Below, one piece after another: positions 52,596 to 62,707 of a stretch of DNA of 64,000 nucleotides. The DNA lies in NCBI RefSeq assembly GCF_016429015.1, contig NZ_JAELTU010000002.1:1-64000 (forward strand), read 5' to 3'. A program made the position numbers and the translations under genes. The stretch is from Rhizobium sp. ASV20. Lineage in GTDB: Bacteria > Pseudomonadota > Alphaproteobacteria > Rhizobiales > Rhizobiaceae. The notes beneath the pieces were generated by a model. That model saw only the letters and a list, made by a program, of their open reading frames with translations, ran no database searches and had not been told where the DNA came from. Position 1 is the first letter of the stretch; the number at the start of each line of letters is the position of its first letter.

Positions 52596-53015
52596 TTATG
52601 ACGCCGTGACGGCCTGCACGGGCCGTCCTTGCGGGTATTGCGGTAAGCCGTCGGTAATCTCGTAATAATCGCCCTTGTCGGCGCAAAAGATATGGTAGCC
52701 GATCTCAAGGCCGGTCGGTTGGTCGAAAAGCCCCGCCATAATCGAAATCTCCTCGGCACCATCCGCCTGCCAAAACAAGGCTGAACCGCAGGTCCTGCAG
52801 AAGCCGCGGCGGGCGAATGCGCTGGAACGATACCAGGTAACGGCCTCCTCCCCTTCGACGGCGAGCGTGTCAGCCGCGACATTGGTAGCGGCGTAGTAGA
52901 GCCCCGTCTGCTTGCGGCATTGCGAGCAATGGCAGGCAACGACCTCACGCAGCCTGCCTCCTGTCTTGAAACGCACGCTGCCGCAAAGGCAGGCACCGGA
53001 ATGTTCGTCGCTCAT
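52596..53015 (-). CDS. GFA (glutathione-dependent formaldehyde-activating enzyme family) protein
   Basis: The 139-residue protein has the zinc-binding cysteines of the GFA/DUF636 family: GACLCGSVRF, HCSQCRKQTG and FCRTCGSALFW. Most members are unlinked to formaldehyde and their substrates are unknown; the family name should not be read as proof of activity. The start at 53015 (MSDEHSGACLCG) follows a strong GAGGGAG. It is between the phosphoglycerol-transferase-like gene and aroF and seems independent. Confidence 0.85.
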   Translation of the reverse strand: MSDEHSGACLCGSVRFKTGGRLREVVACHCSQCRKQTGLYYAATNVAADTLAVEGEEAVTWYRSSAFARRGFCRTCGSALFWQADGAEEISIMAGLFDQPTGLEIGYHIFCADKGDYYEITDGLPQYPQGRPVQAVTAS

Positions 53016-53120
53016 GATCGCTCCCTCTTTCGAACGAACTTTTCCGAGAATGACACCCCGGTCAATTTCAAAGAAATGAAGCGGTGTTCAGCCGGATTGA
53101 TCCATTTCGCACAAAGCAAA

Positions 53121-53142
53121 CGGGCCGGCTTTCGCCGGCCCG
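53121..53142 (-). terminator. Terminator of the DAHP synthase gene
   Basis: A 9-bp perfect stem (53121-53129 with 53134-53142) on a 4-base loop, followed on the minus strand by TTTG. Confidence 0.78.
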
Positions 53143-53167
53143 CCAATAGCTTCGTGTGCGTATTCAA

Positions 53168-54541
53168 TCAGCCGTGCGCGCGAAGGCGCTTTTCGTCACG
53201 GCCACCCTTCATCCGCTCGGCGAGCAGGAAGGCAAGCTCGAGCGCCTGGTCGGCGTTCAGACGCGGGTCGCAATGGGTATGGTAGCGATCCTGCAGGTCC
53301 TCGGCGCCGACGGCGCGGGCGCCGCCGGTGCACTCGGTTACGTCCTTGCCGGTCATCTCGATATGGATGCCGCCCGGATGCGTACCCTCGGCACGATGTA
53401 TCTGGAAGAAGCTCTCGACTTCCGACAGGATGCGCTCGAACGGGCGGGTCTTGTAGTTGTTGAGCGTGATCGTGTTGCCATGCATCGGATCGCAGGACCA
53501 TACGACCTTGCGGCCTTCCTTCTCAACAGCGCGGATGAGGCGCGGCAGATTGTCGGCAACCTTGTCGTGGCCGAAACGGCAGATCAACGTCAGACGGCCC
53601 GCTTCGTTTTCCGGGTTCAGAATATCGATCAGATTGAGAAGATCGTCCGCCTGCAGCGAAGGACCGCACTTCAGGCCGATCGGGTTCTTGATGCCGCGGA
53701 AATATTCGACATGGGCATGGTCTGCCTGGCGCGTACGGTCGCCGATCCAGAGCATGTGACCCGAGGTCGCGTACCAGTCGCCCGAGGTGGAGTCGACGCG
53801 GGTGAAGGCCTCCTCATAGCCGAGAAGCAAAGCTTCATGGCTGGTGAAGAAATCCGTCTCGCGCAGGCTCGCATTGCTCTCGGCGGTGATGCCGATCGCT
53901 CGCATGAAATCCATCGTCTCGCCGATACGATCGGCCAGCTTGCGGTAGCGCTCGCCCTGCGGGCTGTCCTTGACGAAGCCAAGCATCCACTTCTGCACGT
54001 TTTCGAGGTTGGCATAGCCACCCATCGCAAAGGCGCGCAGCAGGTTCAACGTCGCAGCAGACTGGCGATAAGCCATCATCTGACGCTCCGGATTGGGAAT
54101 GCGCGACTCTTCGTTGAAGTCGATACCGTTGATGATGTCGCCGCGGTAGCTCGGAAGCGAGATACCATTCTGCGTCTCGATGTTCGAGGAGCGCGGCTTG
54201 GCGAACTGACCAGCAATACGGCCAACCTTGACGACCGGCAATTGCGCGCCAAAGGTCAGGACGACGGCCATCTGCAGGAAGGCGCGGAAGAAGTCGCGGA
54301 TCGTATCGGCACCATGTTCGGCAAAGCTCTCGGCACAATCGCCGCCCTGCAGCAGGAAGCCGTTACCCTCGGCGACATTGGCAAGATGAGCCTTCAGGCG
54401 GCGGGCTTCGCCGGCAAAAACCAGCGGCGGATAGCTTGCGAGCTGGGCTTCGGTATCTGCAAGCGCTGCCTTGTCCGGAAAATCCGGCACCTGCTGGATC
54501 GGTTTTTGCCGCCAACTGTTGGGTGTCCAATTCTGTGCCAT
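53168..54541 (-). CDS. 3-deoxy-7-phosphoheptulonate synthase, class II (plant type)
   Basis: First step of the shikimate pathway: phosphoenolpyruvate and erythrose 4-phosphate to DAHP. The 457-residue class II (plant-type) protein contains [14 protein letters not shown] with a metal-ligand Cys, [12 protein letters not shown], the substrate-site region [13 protein letters not shown] and [12 protein letters not shown], and [20 protein letters not shown]. The N-terminal W/P-rich stretch [15 protein letters not shown] is typical. The start at 54541 ([10 protein letters not shown]) follows AGGTGA; the ATG at 54550 lies just upstream. Rhizobia may carry more than one DAHP synthase. Confidence 0.93.
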   Translation of the reverse strand: MAQNWTPNSWRQKPIQQVPDFPDKAALADTEAQLASYPPLVFAGEARRLKAHLANVAEGNGFLLQGGDCAESFAEHGADTIRDFFRAFLQMAVVLTFGAQLPVVKVGRIAGQFAKPRSSNIETQNGISLPSYRGDIINGIDFNEESRIPNPERQMMAYRQSAATLNLLRAFAMGGYANLENVQKWMLGFVKDSPQGERYRKLADRIGETMDFMRAIGITAESNASLRETDFFTSHEALLLGYEEAFTRVDSTSGDWYATSGHMLWIGDRTRQADHAHVEYFRGIKNPIGLKCGPSLQADDLLNLIDILNPENEAGRLTLICRFGHDKVADNLPRLIRAVEKEGRKVVWSCDPMHGNTITLNNYKTRPFERILSEVESFFQIHRAEGTHPGGIHIEMTGKDVTECTGGARAVGAEDLQDRYHTHCDPRLNADQALELAFLLAERMKGGRDEKRLRAHG

Positions 54542-54694
54542 ATCACTCACCTGCTTGTGCGCCCGGTCCTGGCCGGGCGTCCCGTCGTCGTAAATAACGC
54601 GCGCTTATAAACCTTTGCCGTCCGCTTGCAAAGGCAGGCGAACTACTGTGCTGACCTTTTGTGCCGAGAGCCAAAACTGCGCAAGTTGGACGCG

Positions 54695-56080
54695 TTACAC
54701 GCGCTCGCCGTTGCGGATGCGGTAGCTTGGCGAATACATCGTCACCAATTCTTCCGCTGCCGTCGGATGCACCGCCATGGTTCTGTCGAAATCGTCCTTC
54801 GTGCAGCCAGCCTTCAGGGTAATGCCGAGTAGCTGCGCCATCTCGCCTGCATCGTGGCCGAGAATATGGGCGCCGATGACCTTGCGATCGGCCGCGTTGA
54901 CGATCAGCTTCATGATCATCTTTTCGCTGCGGCCCGAAAGCGTCGCCTTCATCGGGCGGAATTGGGCGCGATAGACTTCGATTTCCGGATAGCGCTTGGC
55001 AGCATCCTCTTCGGTCAGCCCCACAGTGCCAATTTCCGGTTGCGAGAAGACCGCCGTAGGAATGAGGTCGTGGTCCGGCCGCGTCGGATTGTTCTTATAG
55101 ACGGTCTCGATGAAGCACATGGCCTCGTGGATCGCGACCGGCGTCAGCTGTACCCGGTCGGTGACGTCGCCGAGAGCGTAGATATTCGGCACGGAGGTGC
55201 GGGAATATGCGTCGACGATGACAGCGCCATGCTCGTTCATTGCCACGCCCGCAGCGTCCAGTCCAAGGCTTTCGGTATTCGGTGTGCGGCCAAGAGCGAG
55301 CATGACCGTATCGACATGCAGGACCTTGTCATTCTTCGTTCGCACAGTGAGGCCGCCATCCACCTTCTCGACGCTCGAGATGATGTCCTGGCAGAGAATG
55401 CGAATGCCCTTCTCTTCCATCGCCTCATGCAGTCCCTTGCGCAGATCCTGATCGAAGCGCGACAGGATCTCGGCGCCGCGATAGATCAGCGTCGTCTCTA
55501 CCCCGAGGCCATGGAAGATATTGGCAAACTCGACCGCAATATAGCCGCCGCCGGCAATCAAAATCGATTTGGGCAATTCCTCGAGATGGAAGGCTTCGTT
55601 CGAGGAAATGCAAAGCTCATATCCCGGCAGCGCCGTGTGCAGGTTCGGCCTGCCACCCGTCGCGATGACGATGGTTTCTGCTGTAACGGTCTGGCCGGTT
55701 TTCAGCAGCTTGATGGTGTGGGCATCCACCAGCTCCGCGCGCGTGTCGAAGATCTCGGCCTTGGCGTTGTCCAGCCCCTTACGGTAGAGGCCTTCCAGCC
55801 GGGCGATTTCCTTGTCCTTCGCCGCGATCAGCTTCTTCCAGTCGAATGTGCTTTCGCCCACCGTCCAGCCGTAACCGGCGGCATCCTCGAAATGCTCGCT
55901 GTACTGCGAGGCATAGACGAAGAGCTTCTTCGGCACGCAACCGCGAATGACGCAGGTGCCGCCATAACGATATTCCTCGGCAATACCAACCTTCTTGCCG
56001 AGCGAGGCGGCAACCCGCGCGCTGCGCACGCCGCCGGAACCGCCGCCAATAACGAAAAGGTCGAAATCAAACGAAGGCAT
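54695..56080 (-). CDS. gor: Glutathione reductase (NADPH)
   Basis: A FAD-dependent pyridine nucleotide-disulfide oxidoreductase, 461 residues. FAD site GGGSGGVRSARVAASLG, redox disulfide GGTCVIRGCVPKKLFVYAS, NADPH Rossmann GGGYIAVEFANIFHGLG with an Arg-free region, FAD site 2 IYALGDVTDRVQLTPVA, and the catalytic His-Glu in VHPTAAEELVTM. The extra Arg/Lys pattern after CVP and RSAR fits glutathione rather than lipoamide or trypanothione reductases. The start at 56080 (MPSFDFDLFVIGGGS) is the normal position. Upstream is the terminated rpiA operon. Confidence 0.93.
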   Translation of the reverse strand: MPSFDFDLFVIGGGSGGVRSARVAASLGKKVGIAEEYRYGGTCVIRGCVPKKLFVYASQYSEHFEDAAGYGWTVGESTFDWKKLIAAKDKEIARLEGLYRKGLDNAKAEIFDTRAELVDAHTIKLLKTGQTVTAETIVIATGGRPNLHTALPGYELCISSNEAFHLEELPKSILIAGGGYIAVEFANIFHGLGVETTLIYRGAEILSRFDQDLRKGLHEAMEEKGIRILCQDIISSVEKVDGGLTVRTKNDKVLHVDTVMLALGRTPNTESLGLDAAGVAMNEHGAVIVDAYSRTSVPNIYALGDVTDRVQLTPVAIHEAMCFIETVYKNNPTRPDHDLIPTAVFSQPEIGTVGLTEEDAAKRYPEIEVYRAQFRPMKATLSGRSEKMIMKLIVNAADRKVIGAHILGHDAGEMAQLLGITLKAGCTKDDFDRTMAVHPTAAEELVTMYSPSYRIRNGERV

Positions 56081-56163
56081 GGACGGCTCCTAAAGACATG
56101 AAAACGGGCGCAAAGCACCGATGGGGGATCGGCCTTCATATAGGAAGCCGAAGCGCAAAAAGA

Positions 56164-56189
56164 AAAGCCCGGAATGCTGTCCGGGCTTT
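56164..56189 (-). terminator. Terminator of the rpiA-DUF2059 operon
   Basis: A 10-bp perfect stem (56164-56173 with 56180-56189) on a 6-base loop, followed on the minus strand by a T-rich tract. Confidence 0.85.
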
Positions 56190-56264
56190 GAATTTCTCGC
56201 TGAAGCCGATTATCCCGAAACGCGAAATTCCGTCTCGTGAATGACCGCCGCGCTGGATTGCGAC

Positions 56265-56819
56265 TTACTGCTTCGGTGCAGGCTGTGCAGCCGCACCTGC
56301 GTCCGGTGCCAGAACGGGCTGCTTGACGACCTTCTGCAGGGCATCGTTGCTCTGCTTGGCGAGATCGCGCGAAATGCCCTGGCTCCAGATATCGGCAGCC
56401 TTGTAGAGTTCGCGGGTTGCCAACGGGCCGTCCTTCAGAAGCTTCTTGCCAGCTGCCGAACCATAGAAATCTGCGATTGCCTTCAGCTCGTCTGCCGAAA
56501 ACGCCTTGGCATACGTTACGGCAGCTTCGCGCTCGAGATCCGCACGACGCGGTGCAAGCGCCAGCGCCGTGGCATCGACCGTCGAGTTGATCGCATCGCC
56601 GAAATTCGGGTTGGCCTGGATCATCGTGCTCTTCAGCTGTTCGGCCAGGTTCGGGAGGATATTGTCGAACTGGTTGGTGATGCCAAGCGCATTGATCGCA
56701 GCCCGCGCAGCCTTGATCTGGTCCTCGGAAACTTCCTGCGCGCTCGCAGAGCCGAAAGCGATGCCCGAGAGAAGAATGGTTGCAGCGGCAAAACGGCCAA
56801 GACCCGCTAGTTTGATCAT
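56265..56819 (-). CDS. DUF2059 exported protein
   Basis: The 184-residue product has a signal peptide (MIKLAGLGRFAAATILLSGIAFGSASAQ) and a DUF2059 helical domain. This contains TNQFDNILPNLAEQLKSTM, AVTYAKAFSADELKAIADFYGSAAGKKLL and the family's typical KxFxxxEL-x-FYxSPxG-like pattern here reading ADELKAIADFYGSAAGKKLL. A Pro/Ala-rich tail follows. Function unknown. The start at 56819 has AGGAG ten bases upstream, and it begins 13 bases after rpiA, so both are one operon. Confidence 0.86.
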   Translation of the reverse strand: MIKLAGLGRFAAATILLSGIAFGSASAQEVSEDQIKAARAAINALGITNQFDNILPNLAEQLKSTMIQANPNFGDAINSTVDATALALAPRRADLEREAAVTYAKAFSADELKAIADFYGSAAGKKLLKDGPLATRELYKAADIWSQGISRDLAKQSNDALQKVVKQPVLAPDAGAAAQPAPKQ

Positions 56820-56832
56820 GAGATGAGTGCTC

Positions 56833-57534
56833 CTATGTATTGTTCGCCCGCAACGTGCGCGCACCGGCAGGGCCGGCAATGATCGCTAATGTCGCCATAT
56901 TGATGAAGAGCCCGTGTTCGACAACACCGGGAATCGAGTTGAGCCCAATCGACAGCGCCTCTGCATCAGGAATGCGGCCGAAAGATGCATCAATAATAAA
57001 ATGCCCGCCGTCCGTGACGAAGGTCTTGTCGCCCGACTGGCGCAGATTGAGCGCTCCGGACAGCCCGAGCTGCGAGGCGACCTTCTCGATCAGAATACGG
57101 GTGGAAACCAGGCCGAAGGGATTGACTTCGATGGGCAGCGGAAACGCGCCGAGTGTCTCGACGACCTTGCTTTCGTCGGCGATGACGATCATGCGCGCCG
57201 AGGATGCGGCAACGATCTTTTCGCGCAACAGCGCGCCACCACCACCTTTTATCAGCGTCAGAGCGCCATCGAACTCGTCGGCGCCGTCAATAGTGAGATC
57301 GAGTTCCGGAAGCTCGTCCAGCGACTTCAACGGAACGCCAAGCTCGTTGCAGAGCTTTGCCGTACGCTCCGACGTCGGAACGCCTTCGATAGAAAGGCCG
57401 GATGCGACCTTCTCAGCAAGCAGCCGAACAAACTCCTCCGCCGTGCTGCCGGTGCCGATCCCCAGCCGCATGCCGCTCTCGACATGGGTGAGCGCGGCTC
57501 TTGCAGCCTCAATCTTCATCTGGCGGGCGTCCAT
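56833..57534 (-). CDS. rpiA: Ribose-5-phosphate isomerase A
   Basis: Interconverts ribose 5-phosphate and ribulose 5-phosphate in the pentose-phosphate pathway. The 233-residue protein has the P-loop-like [26 protein letters not shown] with the catalytic Asp, [15 protein letters not shown] with the Lys and Glu, and GNxIID-like [11 protein letters not shown]. The start at 57534 ([11 protein letters not shown]) follows AGGTGG; an ATG five codons later is possible. First gene of a two-gene operon and a functional partner of gnd in this window. Confidence 0.93.
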   Translation of the reverse strand: MDARQMKIEAARAALTHVESGMRLGIGTGSTAEEFVRLLAEKVASGLSIEGVPTSERTAKLCNELGVPLKSLDELPELDLTIDGADEFDGALTLIKGGGGALLREKIVAASSARMIVIADESKVVETLGAFPLPIEVNPFGLVSTRILIEKVASQLGLSGALNLRQSGDKTFVTDGGHFIIDASFGRIPDAEALSIGLNSIPGVVEHGLFINMATLAIIAGPAGARTLRANNT

Positions 57535-57731
57535 GCGCCACCTGCTCCCATTGTTACGTTGGTCTGCTGTTTACACGGCTCTCCGGTCAAACGAAAGCCA
57601 AAATAACGGCACAGCATAGAAATCCCCGCCCCTCTTCGCCAAGGCTTTCCGGGCCTTCGGTTGCAATTGCTCGCGCGATCTTTTAACTCCGGAAGACGCA
57701 CTATTTCTTCCGACGCAAAGGCCGATTCCCC

Positions 57732-58406
57732 GTGACATCCTCCCTCATCGTATTCGATCTCGATGGCACGCTGCTGGACACGCACGCAGATCTCATCGTC
57801 AGCCTCAACCACACGATCGCCGCACTCAAGCTTCCGCCGGTCAGTTATGACGACGTGACCCATCTGGTGGGCAGCGGCGCCCAGGTGATGATCGAGCGGG
57901 CCTGCAAGCTGCACGGTTATGTGCTGACATCGGAGGAGCTGCCGGCTCTGCTGCAGCGTTTCATCACGCATTATTCCGAGGCAATGCCGGGTGCCACGCA
58001 ACCCTATCCGGGGCTGATATCGGCACTCACCATGCTGAAGAGCAAGGGTTACAAACTGGCCGTCTGCACCAACAAGATGGAATCGCTCGCGCGCACTTTG
58101 CTGGACCGGCTCGATCTTACTCACTATTTCGAGGCGATTACCGGCGGCGATACCTTTGCCGTACGCAAACCGAATGCCGAACACCTGATCGGCACAGTCG
58201 AGCGCGCAGGCGGCGATATCGGCCGTACCGTCATGATAGGTGACAGCGTGAACGACATCCTCGTCGCCCGCAACGCAGGCGTCCCTTCGATTGCCGTCCC
58301 CTTCGGCTATTCCGACGTCGGCATCGAAACACTCGGCCCCACCCGCATCATCTACCACTATGACGAATTGACGCCGGAACTGGTCGACGGATTGCTCGCT
58401 GCCTAA
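57732..58406 (+). CDS. gph: Phosphoglycolate phosphatase, HAD family
   Basis: The 224-residue HAD hydrolase has the nucleophile motif VFDLDGTLLDTHADL at the N-terminus, a motif II Thr in LAVCTNK, the motif III Lys in VRKPNAEHL and motif IV GDSVNDILVARNAG. The length and cap region are those of Gph, which clears 2-phosphoglycolate; other HAD phosphatases cannot be excluded. A GTG start at 57732 begins MTSSLIVFDLDG. Divergent from rpiA across 197 bases. Confidence 0.87.
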   Translation: MTSSLIVFDLDGTLLDTHADLIVSLNHTIAALKLPPVSYDDVTHLVGSGAQVMIERACKLHGYVLTSEELPALLQRFITHYSEAMPGATQPYPGLISALTMLKSKGYKLAVCTNKMESLARTLLDRLDLTHYFEAITGGDTFAVRKPNAEHLIGTVERAGGDIGRTVMIGDSVNDILVARNAGVPSIAVPFGYSDVGIETLGPTRIIYHYDELTPELVDGLLAA

Positions 58407-58427
58407 GCGATCTGCAGGTCTTCAATA

Positions 58428-58456
58428 AAAAAGGCGGCCGATGCGGCCGCCTTTTT
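58428..58456. terminator. Bidirectional terminator between gph and the L,D-transpeptidase gene
   Basis: A perfect 13-bp stem (58428-58440 with 58444-58456) on a 3-base loop, with A and T runs at the two feet, serves both convergent genes. Confidence 0.92.
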
Positions 58457-58477
58457 CTGTTCTCAATGGTGTCAAAC

Positions 58478-60379
58478 TCAAATCTGAGCGGAACGAGCCT
58501 TTGAGGTCGCATCGAGCGCCTTCATCGTGGCGGCGTCGCGATCATAGACGTCGTTGAAATACTGGATGACACCGTCCTTGTTCGGCCAAGCCGTGAAGTA
58601 GGCGATATAGATCGGGAACTTCTGCGGCACCGACACGCCCTTGTTCTGGCCGGTCGCAATCTGCTTGGCGACGTCGTCGACCGTGGTGTTCAGGACGGCG
58701 GCGGCCATCGCGCGCGGATCGGCAAGACGGACGCAGCCGTGGCTGAGCGCGCGCATGTCCTTCTTGAAGAAGCTCTTGCTCGGCGTGTCATGCATGTAGA
58801 TCGCGTGCGAATTCGGGAAGAGGATCTTCAGTTCGCCGAGCGCATTGTCGCTGCTCGGTGGCTGGCGAACCGAAATGCTCTTCGTCGAACCGTACCAGTC
58901 GACGCTAGACGATGCGACGGCGCGGCCGCCGACTTCGACCTGATAGCCCATGCGGTCGAGATAGTTCGGATCGGCGCGCAGCTTCGGGAGCATCTCGTTG
59001 ATGATGATCGACTGCGGAACGCCCCAATACGGATTGAACTCGACGGTCTGCACCTGGTTCTCGAAGAAGAAGGTCTGGTGTTGCTTGCTGCCGACGACGA
59101 CGCGCATCGACAGCTGTTCCTGGTTGTTGTTGTAGTAATAGACCATGAAGGCCGGCTGATTGATGAAGACGTAGCGCGGTCCGAGTTCCGGCGGCAGCCA
59201 GCGCAGCTGTTCCATCGCGATGACCAGCTTCTGGATCTTCACATCATTGTTCTCGCCGACCATGGCGCGAACGGAAGACGGGCCGATGACGCCGTCGGCC
59301 GTCAAACCCTTCTCCCTCTGGAAGTCTTCAACCAGTGACACGAGCTCAGGCGTGTAATCCGGCGTGCCGAGATAGGCAGCGAAGAGATCGGCATGCGCCG
59401 TCTTCAAAGCCTCGGAACCGCGATTCTGGATTGCCTTGACGATATTGGCCAATTCCGGCGAACTACCGCCCGGCTTCAGGGTACCGGTCAGCGAGATCGA
59501 AACATGATTACCGTCGGTGCCGGATTCTGCGCGCAGCTTCGCAAGCTCGGCCTTCAGCAGAGCAAACTGCTGGTTGGAAGGGTTGCGGCTGTTGAGATAG
59601 GCGGTGATATCCGGGCTTGCGCGAAGCACGTCCAGCATAGCCGTCAGGTTGACGTCCTTGCGCTTGAAATCATGATAGCCGGAGAGCTTGTTCGGGTCGA
59701 TGCGACCACGGACCGTATCCTGAACGAACATCAGCACCTTGGTGGACAGCGCCAGCTCAAACTGCATGAGAGCGCGATCGCGCAGGGCCGGATCGGCGTC
59801 TGCCGCCTCGACACCCGGCTGCGTCACGGCATAGTCGGCCGGATCGAGGCCCACAGACCCCGCATCGGAAAGAACGGCAATGGCGGCCTTCGCCTTATCG
59901 CTGACGGCATGATCGGCGACCCAGAGCAACGGCTTTGTCTGATCGGCATAATAGGCTTCGATCGCCTTGGCGACGTCATTGGTCGCCATAACGCGTGCGT
60001 TCGCCAGATAACGGCGCTGCAAGGCTTCCGTATCCACGGCGACGGGGTTCGGCGACGCATCGGCAACCGCGCCGGTCACGACCGGGTCGGCAAAATGCGC
60101 CGTCGATACGAGACGCATCGGATCGGCCTTGTAAGTATAGTATTTGGGCGCGCTGACGGTCGGCAACGGTTGTTTGGCCGGAGCCGGCTGGTTCGGGTTC
60201 AGCATCGTCTGCGCCGGGTTTTCCGGAACAGGAGCCGAGACCTGCGTGCTCTGCTGACGTCCCTGGCCGCCACGGATAAAATCCATGAGAGTCATTGCGC
60301 TTGCGGATGTCGCGCCAATGAAGGAGAGGCAACAGGAAAGAGTCAGGACGGATGCTGTGGCTTTGGCTGCAAGTTTCAT
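58478..60379 (-). CDS. L,D-transpeptidase (YcbB-like) with peptidoglycan-binding domain
   Basis: The 633-residue periplasmic protein has a signal peptide (MKLAAKATASVLTLSCCLSFIGATSASA) and a Pro-rich linker. A scaffold domain with VEAYYADQ-like repeats follows, then a PG-binding domain (VEDFQREKGLTADGVIGPSSVRAMV) and a YkuD catalytic domain ending HDTPSKSFFKKDMRALSHGCVRLADP, where the Cys of SHGCVR is catalytic. Such enzymes make 3-3 peptidoglycan crosslinks, prominent in polarly growing Hyphomicrobiales. The start at 60379 (MKLAAKATASVL) gives a proper signal peptide. Confidence 0.88.
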   Translation of the reverse strand: MKLAAKATASVLTLSCCLSFIGATSASAMTLMDFIRGGQGRQQSTQVSAPVPENPAQTMLNPNQPAPAKQPLPTVSAPKYYTYKADPMRLVSTAHFADPVVTGAVADASPNPVAVDTEALQRRYLANARVMATNDVAKAIEAYYADQTKPLLWVADHAVSDKAKAAIAVLSDAGSVGLDPADYAVTQPGVEAADADPALRDRALMQFELALSTKVLMFVQDTVRGRIDPNKLSGYHDFKRKDVNLTAMLDVLRASPDITAYLNSRNPSNQQFALLKAELAKLRAESGTDGNHVSISLTGTLKPGGSSPELANIVKAIQNRGSEALKTAHADLFAAYLGTPDYTPELVSLVEDFQREKGLTADGVIGPSSVRAMVGENNDVKIQKLVIAMEQLRWLPPELGPRYVFINQPAFMVYYYNNNQEQLSMRVVVGSKQHQTFFFENQVQTVEFNPYWGVPQSIIINEMLPKLRADPNYLDRMGYQVEVGGRAVASSSVDWYGSTKSISVRQPPSSDNALGELKILFPNSHAIYMHDTPSKSFFKKDMRALSHGCVRLADPRAMAAAVLNTTVDDVAKQIATGQNKGVSVPQKFPIYIAYFTAWPNKDGVIQYFNDVYDRDAATMKALDATSKARSAQI

Positions 60380-60787
60380 TCTCTAATCAGTCCCTGTGTC
60401 GTACGGTAACTTCGAGCCAGACGGTGCTGCTTCAATGCGGTTGCGATGTCGTAAACATCGTATACCCACTACCATGAAAACAGCGAGAGCCCGCCTGCCG
60501 TTCAATGCCTCAACTTCACGTTACGAATCCGAGGCGCTTTCGGCGATTCAATTCACATAAAATTATGAAATTATTGGTTAATCTTTTATTGAAATCTGCG
60601 GAAGTTTTCACGAAGGCGAAAATTCGCGTTCACGAATATATGAGCGGCGTGTCAAAAAGAGCACGCCCCACAAGCCGTGCCGAAAATATGATTATTCCGA
60701 TCATGTAATTGCGCTTTGGTGTTTTCATGCTCGCCGTTCGGGCCTATATGGCTGCTATCTATTTCCATAGAAGGCAGGATCAGGAAC
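60380..60787. other. 408-base divergent region, AT-rich
   Basis: Separates the L,D-transpeptidase gene from fumC. It contains an unusually AT-rich block (about 60535-60600) and two copies of TTCACGAA (60608 and 60630). I see no gene: a 67-codon frame (60505-60708) has no ribosome site. Promoters for both flanking genes are expected but not identified. Confidence 0.4.
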
Positions 60788-62179
60788 ATGACTTCCACCC
60801 GCACCGAAACCGATACCTTTGGCCCGATCGAGGTCGCGAGCGATCGCTACTGGGGCGCGCAGGCGCAACGCTCACTCGGCAACTTCAAGATCGGCTGGGA
60901 AAAGCAGCCATTATCGGTCGTCCGCGCCCTCGGCATCGTCAAGCAGGCTGCCGCCCGGGCCAACATGGAGCTTGGCCAGCTGGATCCGGCGCTCGGCAAG
61001 ACCATCGTCGCGGCGGCGCAGGAAGTCATTGACGGCAAGCTCAACGACCATTTTCCGCTCGTCGTCTGGCAGACTGGCTCGGGCACGCAGTCGAACATGA
61101 ACGCCAATGAGGTAATCTCGAACCGCGCGATCGAAATGCTTGGCGGCGTCATGGGCTCGAAGAAGCCGGTGCATCCGAACGATCACGTCAACATGAGCCA
61201 GTCGTCGAACGACACCTATCCGACGGCGATGCACATCGCCTGTGCCGAGCAGATCGTCCACCATCTCCTGCCGGCTCTGCGTCACCTGCATGCAGCTCTG
61301 GAAAAGAAGGTTGCCGACTTCGCCCACATCATCAAGATCGGTCGCACGCATACGCAGGACGCCACCCCGCTGACGCTCGGTCAGGAGTTTTCCGGCTACG
61401 CCGCGCAGGTCGCCTCCTCGATCAAGCGCATCGAACTGACATTGCCCGGCCTTTGCGAACTTGCCCAGGGCGGCACTGCGGTCGGAACTGGACTGAACGC
61501 GCCGATCGGCTTTGCGGAAAAGGTCGCAGACGAGATCGCCAAGATCACTGGCCTGCCCTTCGTCACTGCCCCGAACAAGTTCGAAGCTTTGGCTGCGCAT
61601 GATTCCATGGTCTTCAGCCACGGCGCCATCAATGCCGCCGGCGCCGCACTTTTCAAGATCGCCAACGATATCCGCCTGCTCGGCTCCGGGCCGCGCTCCG
61701 GCCTCGGCGAGCTGGCCTTGCCGGAAAACGAACCTGGTTCCTCGATCATGCCGGGCAAGGTCAACCCAACCCAGTGCGAAGCGCTGACGCAGGTCTGCAT
61801 CCAGGTCTTCGGCAACAATGCCGCGCTCACCTTTGCCGGCAGCCAGGGCCATTTCGAACTCAACGTCTACAACCCGATGATGGCCTATAATTTCCTCCAG
61901 TCGGCGCAACTGCTCGGCGATGCCGCAATCTCCTTCACCGACCACTGCGTCGTCGGCATCGAGGCGCGCGAAGACAACATCAAGGCCGGCCTCGAGCGTT
62001 CGCTGATGCTGGTGACGGCACTGGCACCGAAGATCGGCTACGACAATGCCGCCAAGATCGCCAAGACGGCTCACAAGAATGGCACGACGCTGAAAGAAGA
62101 AGCGCTGGCGAGCGGACTGGTAACTTCGGAAGAATACGATGCCATCGTTCGCCCGGAAGCGATGATCGGCCCGAAGTAA
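60788..62179 (+). CDS. fumC: Fumarate hydratase class II (iron-free)
   Basis: TCA-cycle fumarate to malate. The 463-residue protein of the fumarase/aspartase superfamily contains [64 protein letters not shown] and the signature [15 protein letters not shown]. No Fe-S cysteines. The start at 60788 ([14 protein letters not shown]) has GGA eight bases upstream; the ATG at 60716 adds 24 unlikely residues. A strong terminator follows, and a class I fumarase lies 530 bases downstream. Confidence 0.96.
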   Translation: MTSTRTETDTFGPIEVASDRYWGAQAQRSLGNFKIGWEKQPLSVVRALGIVKQAAARANMELGQLDPALGKTIVAAAQEVIDGKLNDHFPLVVWQTGSGTQSNMNANEVISNRAIEMLGGVMGSKKPVHPNDHVNMSQSSNDTYPTAMHIACAEQIVHHLLPALRHLHAALEKKVADFAHIIKIGRTHTQDATPLTLGQEFSGYAAQVASSIKRIELTLPGLCELAQGGTAVGTGLNAPIGFAEKVADEIAKITGLPFVTAPNKFEALAAHDSMVFSHGAINAAGAALFKIANDIRLLGSGPRSGLGELALPENEPGSSIMPGKVNPTQCEALTQVCIQVFGNNAALTFAGSQGHFELNVYNPMMAYNFLQSAQLLGDAAISFTDHCVVGIEAREDNIKAGLERSLMLVTALAPKIGYDNAAKIAKTAHKNGTTLKEEALASGLVTSEEYDAIVRPEAMIGPK

Positions 62180-62192
62180 GATCGGAAATCGT

Positions 62193-62231
62193 GAGCAGGC
62201 ATGCACGATGAGCTCGGCATGCCTGCTCTTT
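62193..62231 (+). terminator. Terminator of fumC
   Basis: A 12-bp perfect stem (62193-62204 with 62217-62228) with a 12-base loop, followed by TTT. Confidence 0.85.
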
Positions 62232-62236
62232 CTATT

Positions 62237-62470
62237 CTAATGGAGGTCCACCAACGGCACATCTTTCGGCGGCGTCGTGGCTCTTCTTTGTTCCGGGATC
62301 GTATCGACAGCAGTCAAAACGGTGGCGGGGTCTATCCTCGCCAGGATCTCCTTGTGAAAGGCATCCTTCAGATAACCACCCTGTATGAGGCCGAATAGGC
62401 CAGCTCCCGCCAGAAGTGCGACCACCACGACCGGTGGAATATGATGGTGGTGATTGTGGGAGATATCCAT
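62237..62470 (-). CDS. Small His-rich membrane protein, unknown function
   Basis: The 77-residue product starts MDISHNHHHHIPPVV, with four consecutive His near the N-terminus. It has one membrane helix (VVVVALLAGAGLFGLIQGG, about residues 13-33) and a soluble tail to DVPLVDLH. The His cluster could bind a metal, which is speculation. A GTG start 18 bases earlier is possible. I do not recognise a family. It lies antisense-oriented between fumC and fumA, and its 3' end is close to the fumC terminator. Confidence 0.6.
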   Translation of the reverse strand: MDISHNHHHHIPPVVVVALLAGAGLFGLIQGGYLKDAFHKEILARIDPATVLTAVDTIPEQRRATTPPKDVPLVDLH

Positions 62471-62653
62471 GATCGTTGTTCCGTGCACCGCGGCCTAGGC
62501 GCCCTCGCCCTGCCCCGCTTGCCTGATATGTGCCCCTTGTCGATCGTCCTTTAAAGCCGGCGATTTCGATACCGATTGTCTATGCGGCGTTGACGATAGA
62601 TCTATTGAAATCTCCTGGCGCTTTGCAGCCGATTGCTTTTGCCGCAAGCCGGA

Positions 62654-62670
62654 TTTAGACCGTCTCCAAA
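62654..62670 (+). promoter_or_regulatory. Irr-box (ICE)-like site upstream of the class I fumarase
   Basis: TTTAGACCGTCTCCAAA matches the rhizobial iron control element consensus TTTAGAA-N3-TTCTAAA at 11 of 14 defined positions. It lies 38 bases before the start of the fumA-like gene, in a region that also has a 9-bp inverted repeat (AAGCCGGAT with ATCCGGCTT). Irr regulation is known for iron-containing enzymes in rhizobia. Confidence 0.35.
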
Positions 62671-62707
62671 CATTTTCCTCCGCCATCCGGCTTGAAAGGT
62701 TTCCCAA

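Noticed and set aside
60505..60708. 67-codon ORF upstream of fumC
   Set aside because: No ribosome site, basic and unstructured translation, AT-rich promoter-like region.
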